Source of the DNA: Diogma glabrata
Lineage: Eukaryota; Arthropoda; Insecta; Diptera; Cylindrotomidae
Assembly (NCBI GenBank): GCA_963693315.1
Contig: OY856188.1
Span: forward strand, 252,751,905-252,815,904
DNA length: 64,000 nucleotides
Direction of reading: 5' to 3'
Below, piece after piece: positions 43,069 to 54,752 of this stretch (within the stretch, counting starts at the first letter, position 1; every line of letters begins with the position of its first letter). The notes beneath the pieces are model-generated. The model was not told the origin of the DNA, made no database searches, and was given only the letters and a program-made list of their open reading frames with translations. Both the position numbers and the translations under genes were made by a program.

Positions 43069-44149
43069 CTGTTTTTATTTTACATAAAATTATACACAAA
43101 TGTTTCGTATCTTTCCCTCTAGTGTTTAGCTTCATAATGTAATTTTCTCTATTTTTTGTTTTTGTTCTTTTATGAACACCCAAACTATTGTTTTTTTTGC
43201 TGTCCAAAAAAATTAACTTTTTAATTATTTTCGTGATTGAATGATAATAACATTTGCATTTTTATTTTTATTTTAGGGCCTTCTTTAAACAAAAATAAGC
43301 TAAACTAGAAATTATTACTTTTATTATAGAAAAAAATATTTTATATTCGCTACAGCATTTTTTTTAAACAGAGACTGATTTGTACCAACAACAACATCAA
43401 ATCAGAATCAATATTATTTGTTTTTATTTACTTTGATGGTTCCTATATGTCGTATTTTTTCTGTAAGTCTCTCACTATTCTATTGCTAGTGTTTGTTTAA
43501 CAGCTGCCAAGCGCTCAATACGTAAATTATCTTTTCAAAGGTTCGAATCATAAATTTGTAACTTCACTCACCAGTGTTTAATGGCAAAACGATATGATCT
43601 GATGTCAAAGTGACAAATCGCCTTTGGATTATACATAATAAAGTTTGAGTGACCGAAGTTTTTCTTCCAACGCAATTTAAAAAGTAAAACGAAACCTTTA
43701 TGGTAAGATTTTGTAGTCTATCAACTTCAAAACTAATTAAATCTGTTTTCCGGACCTACTGAAAACCTAAAAACATTTGTTTAATCTATTTTGTATAGGT
43801 TAAGATAATATTAATCTACATGAACTAAGATAAGCAAAGAGATGAAAAGCTTTGTTTACAGGCGTCAAAATGTGTCATATGAAAGATAAAAATCAGAAAA
43901 TTTCAGAAAAGTTTGATGCTTAATACTAAAAAAAAACTGATGCAGAACAACTGAAAAAATTCACAATGTATAAGCGGTTGAGTGTTTTTCAACATTTTAT
44001 CTGTTGGTTGTGAGTAAATATGATAACAAAAATGGAAAACTTACTTATGGCCTACAACTATTTAAAAAACTGGTATAAATAATAAAACAACAGGGAGTTA
44101 AGTAACACATTCGGCATTTATATTGATTTCAAATAATGAGATAATTATT
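43069..44149. other. AT-rich DNA, nothing recognised
   Basis: No supported feature. Confidence 0.45.
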
Positions 44150-44154
44150 CTAAA

Positions 44155-45870
44155 GAAATGTTGCGTCAAATAAGATATGGTATGACCCAAAAATGCATGT
44201 TGGTTTTTGAAAACATTTTTTTGAAATGCAACTATTTTTGGGAATTTCAACCTTCGCAAAGAAAAACATTAAAAAAACTTTTTCACCGACATATGTGGGG
44301 TGGGGAAAGAAATATTGGTTTAAGTTATTATCAAAAATATGTGTTTGGTTCAGTGATGTATCTGCACATCATTCAATACAGAATAATTTCAAATTTTCAA
44401 TATAGTATATAGTTTTTTACGTTGTAGAATATTTATATTCTAGATTGGTCGTTTTTAGATACTCTACACCAGAAAATGTAGAATATTTTTTAGAGTATTA
44501 TATATCTAGCAAAATTGTTTTACTCGGTTAAGTAGTATGTTACAAAATATAAGATGATGTAATCTATCCTTAACGCCAACCTTAGAAAAGGTCCTAGCTG
44601 ATCGACTAATTAATTATAAATTTGATGAATAAATACTCTCAGTTTGAACTTGACTGTTGACTAATACAGATCATTGATTTATAATATAGTTTTGAGTATA
44701 TTATAATTTTTTATAATGTTATTTGAACAAGGGTAGAAAATTGAAAAGTAAAAGAATTTTTCACCGGAACATGTATTGTAAGGAATCATGGAATACGTTT
44801 TCATTCTATAGCAAGTGTTTATTAGATTATCAAAAATATGTGTTTGGTTCGGTGATGTACAATAAGAATATTTTCAGTATAAAATACAATTTTCTATGTA
44901 TTACATTGTCACATATTCATACTCTACATTGATAGTTTTTACATACTCTACAAATGTAGAATATTTTTCAGAGGATAATATATCTAGGACAGTCGTTTAA
45001 CTCGCTTTAGTTTTAGGATATTACAAGATATAAGATGATGTTTTATCGCTAATTCGCGCTGAAATCTTTGCTTGATGCTTATTCTCTACGCTTAGTGCGA
45101 AAGGTTATGAACCCAAAGATTATTTTTTTTAAATATGTACTGTGAAATGAATTTGAAAAAGGTTAAAAAAAGAGATAGTAAAAATTATTCACCGAAACAT
45201 ATGGGGTGTGGAGACATAACGGGTTTTCATTTTATATCAAGTTTTTAGAAGATTATCACAAATAAGTGTTTGGTTCAGAATATGTTCGGAGTGTTTTCAC
45301 TCCCGGGTAGGAACTGCCAATATTAATCAACAAACCAATCTTGGGCCCATATTGGCGAGCCAAGGCTTGGATAGTTAACTTTGGTTTCAGTTTGGGCCAG
45401 TTGTAAATGCCTAGACTGAACAAAGATTCAGTTTATTAGAACACGTTATTCACCAGATTAATGCATTGTAAACATGCGCAAGCCATATTATGTTTATCTT
45501 TATTTTATATATGTTACTCTTTCCACAACCTCTTCCCACGAATTTAAAGGATTTCTGGGGAAAAATTGATTTGGAAAACCTGGCCCAAGTCTTATTTGTC
45601 AGACTTGGCCCAAGCCTGGGTTGTCTTGGCCACAGTACATCAGTCCATGTTTGGGCCATTTAAAAATGCTAAGGCTGGCTCAAACCACAAAAGCTGTGGC
45701 GCGGGTTTGGCTCAGGCTTGGTCCATTAGCTTTTTCTTACTCGGGCTACAGCTAAATTCTCTACATTGACAAATATTCATATTCTATACTGATAGGTAGT
45801 GTTTACATACTCTACATCAGGAAATGTAGAATATTATTCATGAAATTCCACTCAAAAAACTACCGCCTTC
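44155..45870 (+). repeat. Diverged triplication, unit about 430-490 bp
   Basis: Three blocks share, in order, a TTTTTCACCGRMAYATGT phrase (about 44279, 44757, 45187) and a TTATCAAAAATATGTGTTTGG phrase with TTCRGTGATGTA. TAGAATATTTTTCAGAG-type sequence follows, then ATATATCTAG and TATAAGATGATGT. In the third block the middle is split by the insertion at 45300-45755, and the TACTCTACATCAGGAAATGTAG part resumes at 45810. The open frames at 44158-44412 and 44723-44932 are products of the repeat. Confidence 0.7.
45300..45755. mobile_element. Insertion rich in GGCCCAAGCCTGG motifs, short inverted ends
   Basis: It interrupts the third unit of the 44.2-45.9 kb triplication. It starts CCCGGGTAGGAA and ends TTCTTACTCGGG, a 12-bp inverted pair CCCGRGTARGAA. 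TTGGGCC, GGCTTGG and GGCCCAAG phrases recur throughout in both orientations. No coding capacity. The target duplication is unclear. Confidence 0.55.
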
Positions 45871-46565
45871 ACTCAACATTCGATCTAAGCTCTGGTTTCA
45901 GTTACTGTGAATATATTAACAATTTGCTGTTGTTCCAATATTGTATGTCAACAGATCTTAACAAATATCCCGACAACAGATCCTAAACTAACAAAACAAA
46001 CAAAAAGGCAAATAACTGTATATATTTGATCTATATAACTTAACAGAACCCGTTATGTACAACCTATAATCGCACTTGACCTAATTTTTTTTTCAAAACC
46101 AGTTGAATTTTTGTCGGTTTCTTGTAGCAGGTAAGGATGTCAACACGTTTCTGAACTATTATTAGTACTGACACTATAAATCCATTATCATTTTATATCG
46201 TCACCCTGTATATTTTTGTTTATTACTGCAACAACAAAACTTGATTTTTCATCACCTAATCAAAATTTTACAACCATACAAGATGAAAGTCAAATTCGGA
46301 ATGGAAAATCTCGTTATAAAAATAATAATGTTAATTAAGTGGATATAAAATTTATAATAAAAACAAAACCGATCAACGAAAAATTTAATGTATGTTGTAA
46401 AATTACAATTACGAAGAAAAATAATATTAAGGCGCGACAAGGAGATAGATTTTTTCTTATGAAAAAAGATAAGATGTGTGTGTGTAATATTTGCACTTGT
46501 AAAACGAATAAAATTGAGTTATTACCTGAACTGTTGTTTTTTTCACGTTTAATTAGATTTATTGG

Positions 46566-46803
46566 TACAGAGTAAAACAACGTCTTTTTTCACTTCAAAA
46601 ACTTTTTATTGTAACACCAAATATTTTCTGTCTCTAAGAGACCTTCTTCTTGGGTTAATTGTTTTCTAAACTCAGTTTAGAAAGTTTAGAGAGTTTAGTT
46701 TAGAAAACAATTAACCCAAAAAGAAGGTCTCTTAGAGACAGAAAATATTTGGTGTTACAATAAAAAGTTTTTGAAGTGAAAAAAGACGTTGTTTTACTCT
46801 GTA
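46566..46803. mobile_element. 238-bp near-perfect hairpin element flanked by TA
   Basis: Starting at 46568, CAGAGTAAAACAACGTCTTT continues through CACTTCAAAAACTTTTTATT and GTCTCTAAGAGACCTTCTTC to GTTTTCTAAACT. The inverse follows after a short centre and ends AGTAAAACAACG-inverse CTCTG at 46801. Both ends abut TA, as in Tc1/mariner-type insertions. The arms are about 105 bp and pair almost perfectly, so the element is young. There is no coding capacity. Confidence 0.85.
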
Positions 46804-48939
46804 TTATTGCAATCACTTCAAGTAGTTCACACAAGAAAATTATATAATAGATTTATTGGTTTTGATTAACGTTTTTGTTTTAATTTTTAATTACTTTTAT
46901 TAATGTTAATGTAGTTGAAGTAAGTATTACATTTGAAATTTAAATTAATTTTAGGTATGTGGGTTTTTTTGTTGTTTAGCAATAGACTATTCTATTTCTT
47001 ACAAACATCAATTGTTTTGCTAAGCAATCAATTCTTTAGAGTTTATAAAAAATTAGTATCGTATAAAAAAGTATAAAGAACTCAGCATTACAGCCATAAG
47101 ACAGAGTTGTAAACGGTGGGAAGACATTTTGGAAAAATGTTAGGCAAAATAAATCTTAAGTTAAATTTCCTCCAAAATACATCAGTTCTAAATTTTATAA
47201 GTATTTCATGTATGTAATATAATCAACATTCACGGGATTTTTGCTACCAAGTTTTTGTTGGTGGTAATTTTCGAAGACAATTATTTGATCGTAAATCTAA
47301 ATGATAATGAATAATGAAAACGTTTTTTGCAGATATCGTAATAAAATTCTAGATCTAGGTACTGACACAAAAAATGGAACAAAGTAAATATCAACCAAAT
47401 CAAACTACTTATTTTAATTAATTTTTTTCTAATACAAGTGATCAGGCCCAAAATAAGTTGGGCTGGTTAAACACTGATCAGGCTATTCCGCTCATGCTAG
47501 GATAATGTAAAAACGATACTCACGATCAAAACTCTCCCAAGAAAGGTTCGTAGATTTTCAATTTATGCGAATTTAAGTCTTGGTACATAAATTATAAAGA
47601 TTTCAAGTCATGTACACCATTTCAACCATCATTTCATTTCTTAAGTGTACTATTTGTGTTATGCGAATATATGATATTTACAAATCCAAACAGTGTATAA
47701 ACTTTTCCCATCATTATATGTAAATTTTAAAAAAAATCCATCTCATTGAATATCTATTGCATTTTTTTTATTCAGAATTATTTCATTCATATTAAACGCA
47801 CCTTCACTTCTCATCTTAACAATTGAATCGAAATTTTCACTATATTAATATATTATCTAAAAACAAAATCTATTAATATTCATTCATATTAATATTCACA
47901 TAAAATATTTCCATTTTCTTCATTTTTAATTAAATATAGATTTAATAACTTTTCAATTACCAAACAACACACACAATGTAATAAAAATATAAAATTTTAG
48001 TCATGTGATTACTATTATAAGTAATGTAATAATAATAGCCATAATCACTGAATTTGATGTTTGCTAATTTAAATTAAAGAGGTATAAATTTAAAAAAAAA
48101 ACAGATTAGTATTTTTAGTAGTATGTCAGAATAGTATTAGGTAGTTGATGAAATTAGAGATAAAATCAGCATGAGAAGAATAATTTATTTCGTTCGAATA
48201 TCAAAGTTATAAACGAAATAATTATATAAGCCAAAGTAAATAAACAAAGTAAATTTTATTTTTACTTTTCATTGTTTTGTTCAATCATTTCTGGAATAGT
48301 ATATATGTATTATACAAAAGTTATATAACATAGCAATAGAAACATAAATTAGCGTTTTATTGATCTCAACCGCTGATTGACAACCAATAAGGTAGCACAT
48401 ACTATTTAGGTAACTAATTAACATTGACTTCTGTTGTTTAATGTATATAACGTTTAATGTATATATATAACTATACAGATGTAAAACATCAATACAATGA
48501 CGGCAACAATCTGGATTCTGGGGAATTTGTTTAAAAACAATGATATTAATTATTGGGAGTTGCAGAGCTTCCACCAATCAAACAAAACTAAAATTGTTTT
48601 CTCAACAAACAAAGTTATATTTTATAAACAAAGCTGAATTTGAAATTTTAATTTTAACGATCAAAAATGTCAAACGCAACTAAATCAAGTTTTAACAAAA
48701 TTTGTACTACAAAAGTGTAATCGCTACGTCATTTTTGCAGCTCGGGATGTAAACAAAAGTTAGGCATGTTTAGTGTTTTATAATAAATTATAAATTAACG
48801 TTTCTGATTATCCGAAGATACCATGTCCGCTACGGAATACGATGGGCTGAAAAGGTTACATTTCTACAACCACACAAAATGTTCTTAACCACACAAAAGT
48901 TTTTGTAACAAATGCAAAAAATTTAACGAATATATTATT
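46804..48939. other. AT-rich DNA, nothing recognised
   Basis: One short GATCAGGC-containing stretch (47440-47490) resembles the outer arm motifs of the fold-back family. Otherwise nothing is supported. The minus-strand frame at 48281-48577 has no known motif. Confidence 0.45.
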
Positions 48940-49025
48940 GATTATAAAATTTATTTAACAAATTTATAAACAAATAAAAGTCATTTAAATCTAAACTAAA
49001 GCGCACCATCTTCGTTGTAAGCTTT
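48940..49025. repeat. Second copy of the GAAGATGG.GCGC dispersed repeat (inverted)
   Basis: It is the reverse-complement counterpart of 18725-18815; see that entry for the shared phrases. Confidence 0.55.
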
Positions 49026-49209
49026 GTATTCAAAATTATTAATAATACTAGGTAGATTCTATTTTGCAGCTAAATTGTAATAAACTGACTTTTTTATAGT
49101 TCGACTTAATCACTTAGGTTATAGACTTCTAATGCTTTATGCAATTGTTAACGATAGGAAAGGAAAGTTGAAAGGTTGGTATTTAAGGACTTGGGATAGG
49201 ACTGGAGCG

Positions 49210-49620
49210 TCATATGTTATGTATTTCTGACATATGAGACCTCCAAGGTATGTTTCTGGGAATACGATGATTGTCTTGTGGCTCAAGAAGATCTACGTAA
49301 TGGAGCTATTAAGTTAGTAATTTTCTTAAAGCATTTACCGTAGTAGTATATGTAAAACAGTGTAAGAGCTCCAACCACTTTTCTATGATTCAAAGAATCT
49401 ATACCCGAAGTTAACATTGGATCATCAATCAGTTTCAATGCACGCCTGTGAACTTTGTCAACAAAATCTAAAGAGGTTTCTGTGCTGCAGTTCATAAATG
49501 GGAGTCAAATTCAAGGATCGGTCGTATATATGCTTTATAGATTGTAATCATTTCCAATGGAGAAAAAAAGCTGCTAAATCTAAATTTGATTTCATTTGTA
49601 AACATGTAAATTTCCTTAAG
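49210..49620 (-). pseudogene. LINE reverse-transcriptase C-terminal remnant
   Basis: The 70-residue minus frame (49495-49283) reads SLDFVDKVHRRALKLIDDPM, then LTSGIDSLNHRKVVGALTLF and YIYYYGKC, with an I.PLR end. This is the conserved region after the polymerase domain in CR1/Jockey-type LINEs. Damaged continuation is visible on both sides. It is a different family from the 31.55-34.25 kb LINE, whose equivalent is SVQKRAIRIVGD with HRRTVADL. No 3' tail was found. Confidence 0.75.
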
Positions 49621-49964
49621 TTTATTTAGAAACAAAATTTTGATACAGTCAAACAAATAGTTTAAATGAATATTATTATAATATAAATAAATTCTAAAAA
49701 TGTAAACATAGCAATTCCGCTATAAACATGCCGACTTTAAACGACGCCATCTATCAACAGTATAACATATTTTTCGAATTTTAAAAATTTAAATATAGTT
49801 ATTCTAATAAACATAACTTTAAAATATAAACATAACCGAGCAAAAATTTGTTAGTGCTCAAATAAGGTCCTGATCAAGTTTGCCCTAGTCCGGATCAGGG
49901 TAGGGCAGCCTGATTGCGCAATGATCATAAATTTAATGCTTTTTTCCTGTCAGATCCTGGTTGG

Positions 49965-50030
49965 GATAACCGTATCAGACCCTGATTGGGATAATCGGAT
50001 TAGACCCTGATTGGGATAATCGGAACAGGC
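49965..50030 (+). repeat. Tandem 25-bp units in the fold-back arm
   Basis: Three copies of TCAGACCCTGATTGGGATAA with a CCG or CGG joint lie in a row, slightly diverged (CGTATCAGACC, CGGATTAGACC, CGGAACAGGCC). Confidence 0.8.
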
Positions 50031-51480
50031 CAATCTAGACCAAAATTAAAAAATTAGAATGGAAAAAATTAAAACATATACCACCTTAATCACTATATTA
50101 TTATACAGTGTTTCAACCGAGAAGCTTTAACTAAAACATAAAATGGATAATACTCTATAGTGAATTTTAACCAAATGAAATTTCAGCTAGGGATCAAATA
50201 TGAAAAACCGAATCAGGGTCTGATATATTCAAAAGGTTAAGCCTAAAAGAGTATTGTAAATCAGGCTTTCCCTACCACAGCTCTAAAAACATAGTGTTCT
50301 GGATATAAACTGAGCTAATATCCTACCCAACAAACATAAATTCTGTTGAACGAGAAAAATAAAAAAAAATTTAACCGGAAGTGAAAAACCGGAAGTTGGG
50401 ATGCAGAACTGTTGTGAATCGTACTAAATACTTATGTACAAAGTTTCATCCAATTCGATTATCAGGTACAAGTGCTATTGATATTAAAAAAAACAGGTGT
50501 TCGGGACACCCCACACCACTTTGTTCACTATCACTCAAAAACTAATCAGTTCCTGACAATAAACATATTTGCATCTTTTTCCAAAGTCTCATGCATCTAA
50601 ATTCATTCACGAACGAATGTTTTATGCTCCCAGCAAACATTGAAAAAATGGTGACACAATAAACAGGTGTTAGGGAGCCCCCCACCACTTTTCCCAATAT
50701 TGTTCAAAAAGTAATCAGTTCTTTGTCATTTAAGTTTCCATCTTTTTTCAAAGTGTCATTAAAATTGATTAATGAATGAAGTCTGTATGCTCCCAACAAA
50801 CTTTAAAAACAAAGTCTGAAAAGTCAGCAGTTGTATGGTAGACTATTCGCCACTTTGATCAATGTGTCCCAAAAGATGATAATTATCTTCTCACACTAAT
50901 TGAAATCTTTTCCATAGGCTGTAGTGTGCATAAAGACACTGAAAAAACTTCAAAAAATTGCAAAAAAAATTTTTTTACCGGAAAAAAAGAGACTTAAATG
51001 ACAAAGAACTGATTAGTTTTTGGGCAATATTGGGATAAGTGGTGAGGGGCCTTCCTAACACCTGTTTACTGTGTCACAATTTTTTCTATGTTTGTTGGGA
51101 GCATACAACATTCGTTCGTGAATGAATTTTGATGACTTTTTGGAAAAAGATGCAAATATGTATGGCAAGGAGCTGATTATCTTTTGAGCGATAGTGAACA
51201 AAGTGGTGGAGGATGTCCCGAGCACCTGTTTTTTTTTTTTTTTCAAATATCAATAGCACCTGTACCTGATAATAGAATTAGATGAAACTTGGTACATAAG
51301 CATATAGTACAGTTCACAACAGTTCTGCATCCCAACTTCCGGTTTGTCACTTCCGGTTAAATTTTTTTTACTTTTCCTCGTACAACAGAATTTATGTTTG
51401 TTAGGATAATGCTGCTTTCTTTAATATTTTTATAATTAGAACTACGCGAAATCTATAACATTGGTTAGCCTTTAATCAAA

Positions 51481-52682
51481 TAGTCCAGTAACTTTGTCGC
51501 CTGAGAGTATGGGGTAGTATGCGTCAAATCCGGTAGTTCTGATTTTTTGCAGACTTGTTTATGATGTTGGCCTAATGAATAATCTAAGTTTGTGACCTCG
51601 AGCGCCGAACGCAACTTCGTCAAAAATCGAAAAAACCGCTAAAAAATCGTTATTTTTTCAAATTTTGGCGATTATAACCCTAAAGGACTAGTTTTTTTTT
51701 AACTTTTCTTAAGACGTTTTTAAAGTAAACTAAATTTGCTACAATATGATATTAGAACTGTCTCTGTGGCCCCAATAGTTTCCGAGATTAAGCATTTCAA
51801 AGTTTACCATTTTTTGGAACTTCGCAATTGTTTGCAATATACCTTTGTAGAGTTTTCTACATCCCTGTCCTAATAATTGTATTAATAAAATATATGTGTG
51901 TGGTGGCCGATGAGAAAAGAAGATTAAGTAACGGTACCTGATCATTTTTGTGGTTGCAGTAGCAGATATCCCAGAAGGTGACGATCTCTCTGATGTCGAA
52001 ATGGGCACATTTGTGGGCACAAGACGTCGATGATTGATCACCATCCCCTGATGGGGATATGCCATCCCAATACGTCGATCCAGATACGGATGAACCTCAA
52101 GCGGGACCTTCCAAGAGGGCTTAATTAATTTAATTTTTTGATGTTGAATATTACTCAATTTCCTGACAAATAAACTTTCTAACTTTTGTTGTACTTATCT
52201 TTTTTACTTCATTATTCGTAGTCTAGCTTAAACATCATCGTTCACACTTCTCATTTTCTTTTTTAACGTCCCATCATAAAAGTACAGGGTTTCGATAGTA
52301 TATTCAGGGTCAAAATTCATTTGGAACGAAAGAATTGCAAAAAGTTGCGAAGTTCGAAAAAATGGTAAACTTTGAAAGGCTTAATCTCGGAAACTATTGG
52401 GTCTACAGAGACAGTTCTCCTATCATATTGTAGCAAATTTAGTCTACTTTAAAAATTTTTCAACAAAGCTTAAAGAAAAAACCAGTCCTTTAGGGATATA
52501 ATCGCCAAAATTTGAAAAAAATAACGATTTTTTCGCGGTTTTTTCGATTTTTAACGAAGTTGCGTTCGGCGCTCGAGGTCACAAACTTGGATTATTCATT
52601 AGGCCAACATCATAAACAAGTCTGCAAAAAATCAGAACTACCAGATTTGACGCATACTGCTGTGTATAAAGTTACTGGACTA
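51481..52682. mobile_element. TIR element nested in the fold-back right arm, 1202 bp, arms about 355 bp
   Basis: It starts TAGTCCAGTAACTTT and ends AAAGTTACTGGACTA. The arms pair over about 355 bp, including ATGCGTCAAATCYGGTAGTTC and CGTTCGGCGCTCGAGGTCAC (sense of the right arm). AAA flanks both sides (51478-51480 and 52683-52685). The uninterrupted copy at 160-190 has a single AAA at this point, so AAA is probably a 3-bp target duplication. The core (51840-52330) carries a short coding-like piece. The superfamily is not resolved. Confidence 0.8.
51960..52122 (+). pseudogene. Coding-like acidic tail inside the nested TIR element
   Basis: After a splice-acceptor-like TTTTTGTGGTTGCAG (ending 51959) the plus strand reads ADIPEGDDLSDVEMGTFVGT. 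After a frame break it reads PSQYVDPDTDEPQAGPSKRA and a stop. The composition is unlike the AT-rich surroundings and resembles the unstructured end of a transposase ORF. I do not recognise the family. If it is coding, this is the last exon of a lost autonomous parent. The minus-strand frame at 51739-52158 over the same region is then a shadow. Confidence 0.4.
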
Positions 52683-52999
52683 AAAGTGTTTTATGGATAT
52701 TAGCTCACTATATATCCAGAACACTATGTTTCCAGAGCTGTAGTGAAGTCAGCCTATGCATCAGTGTCGCAATATTTTTTATTGTATTTAATTTATATAT
52801 TTAATAAATAAATATATTTCAGGGCCGTCCGGCTATCCAAATTAGGACCTATCCGATTATCCCAATCAGAACCGATAGTGAACAAGTGTTACACTCATGA
52901 TCAGGGTTCAATCAGTCTGCTCTACCAATTTCTGCTCCATACTAGGGCAAATCTAATCAAGACCCTATTTGAATCAAGACAAATTTCTGCTCGGGTTGT

Positions 53000-54752
53000 T
53001 TACTGTTTAGTGTTGCTTTGGTCGAATAGGACATTGAAATTAGTACATTAAAATTTTATTTCGAAAAACGCAATACAGAATAGAATAGAATCAACGTTGA
53101 TTAATCTACCATGGATTGAGATTATAACCCTAAATAAATAACTTTATAAAAATTAATTTTATCCCCTTAGCAGTTAAATTTTTAGCGGTACAAAAAATTT
53201 TGAAAAAAGGTAAATAAGTCTCTGTTCCCAATGCAATCGATATAGATTTATTTTTGATTTTGAAAGTGAAGTAGAATCGAACTGTTTCAATCGAATCAAT
53301 AAAAAATCACCACAGGGTTCTCGTTACGACTTGTGTGGCCATATAGGCAATTTATAAATTGCGTGGCTTTATAATTGCTAAATAGAACCAATTCATGATG
53401 CTATGAAAAGCAAAAGCATGGAATAGCACTTAAAATTTGGTCAAATTAGTCCTTCCAATCACTGCGCAATGGAAACTTCACCTAAAAAAAGAGAATATCT
53501 GGTAATTTCGTTGAAACAATTGGTATATAAGGTTTTTGTAATGTTTTCAATAGTTACACATACAATTTTCATTAGTGTACCACTTAAACTTCGGATTATA
53601 ATTTTTTTTTGTACTTTAAGGTTTTTGTATCAAATACAGCCTACAATTATGAAGCGATCGGAAAACGATTGTATAAGCTTTCGCTTTAAATTGGACAAAG
53701 GGCTGGGTGCTTCATACAACTGCAGATTTTTTTTACACTTTGTATGTTTATTGGGCACTACACACATTTATCAATTTTAATGACACTTTGACAAAAGAGG
53801 GAGATAGGTATGTCAAAGGAATTGTTAGTTTTTGAACAATATTGGGAATATATTGATGGAGGGCTCTGGAACACATGTTTATTATGAACTTCAAAATAAG
53901 TATGTATTTTTAGTATGTGTGTATTTTTTCAGCATGATTTGCAACAGATCTGGTTCCCACTTTCAGTCACAAGATTTAAGCTTATTGTATTCCCATGCAG
54001 GATAGTGTATGGTCAGAACTGGTAGTGAAGCCAGGTGGTTGAAACTGGTGTTTTTTTTTGTTTAATTTATAATGTTGAATTTGAATTCCATGCATCGTCC
54101 GATCACAAAATTTGACTGTTCATATAAATATTGAGACTAGATAACAAAATTAACTGAAATTAGGTCATTTGATTGTTTTTTTTAAAGTATTGAATTTTTA
54201 AAAAAATGAAACGCGATGGGAAATGCAAAATTGCTTGCTCACTTACTACCTGTTGTGAACTAATTACGTAAGTTGGTATCAAATTGATTTTAAAAATTTG
54301 AAAATAATCTGATTGAATACAAGACAATAACGTTCGTTATTCAAGGTATCTCATGGTGAATATAACTCCAAAAATATTGTTTATTCCAAACGTAATACAG
54401 ACTTGTAGAGGTTAATGTCTGGCGAACATTAAAACTTAAAACATTTTAAAATTTAAAGATTTAGCAGGCGATGTATTTGTATTCAAATTAAAACTATTTA
54501 GAGTTCTTGATTTTCCGAAAGTATATAAAAAGTTCCTATTTTTTCCTTGAAGTTCCATTTATATTTTTTATTCATTAAAAAATTGTTCTAATCAATTGAG
54601 AATTGATTTAAAATAAATTTATTCAATAATTGTGCTTACAACATATTTAAACTGTGTTACTGTGTAATAAATATGTTTTTATTGTTTAAAAATATATGTT
54701 AATCTTGTTACATAACTTCTACTTAAACTGTTTGAACTAATTTAGTAGATAA
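53000..54752. other. AT-rich DNA between the fold-back and CACTA-like elements
   Basis: Apart from the stray unit at 53.8 kb, nothing is supported. An ATG-started 103-codon frame at 53469-53780 is open but has no recognised domain and ordinary AT-rich composition. Confidence 0.45.
53800..53885. repeat. Stray unit of the fold-back inner repeat
   Basis: The phrase ATTGTTAGTTTTTGAACAAT followed by ATTGGGAATA and GGAGGGCTCTGGAACACATG resembles the right-arm unit at 51005-51075 (GATTAGTTTTTGGGCAATATTGGGA). It lies 0.8 kb outside the mapped right end, so the family has further decayed copies. Confidence 0.55.

Larger units (their letters stand above)
49834..52997. mobile_element. Very large fold-back element with about 1-kb arms and a nested insertion
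   Basis: The outer left end CCGAGCAAAAATTTG (about 49836) is inverted at the right end as CAAATTTCTGCTCGGG (about 52979-52995, one inserted base apart). Inside, in mirrored order, are CCTGATTGGGATAATCGG units (three tandem at 49965-50025, inverted near 52850), ACATAGTGTTCTGGATATA (50291, inverted near 52705), AACCGGAAG/CTTCCGGTT, and about 165-bp units with AACAGGTGTTCGGGA and AAACTAATCAGTTC. The centre is near 50870-50960. The right arm carries the 1.2-kb TIR element at 51481-52682. The left arm lacks about 130 bp found in the right. No transposase is evident, so it probably depends on other elements. Confidence 0.8.

Noticed and set aside
53469..53780. 103-codon ATG-started frame
   Set aside because: No domain, ordinary composition, and no flanking signals.
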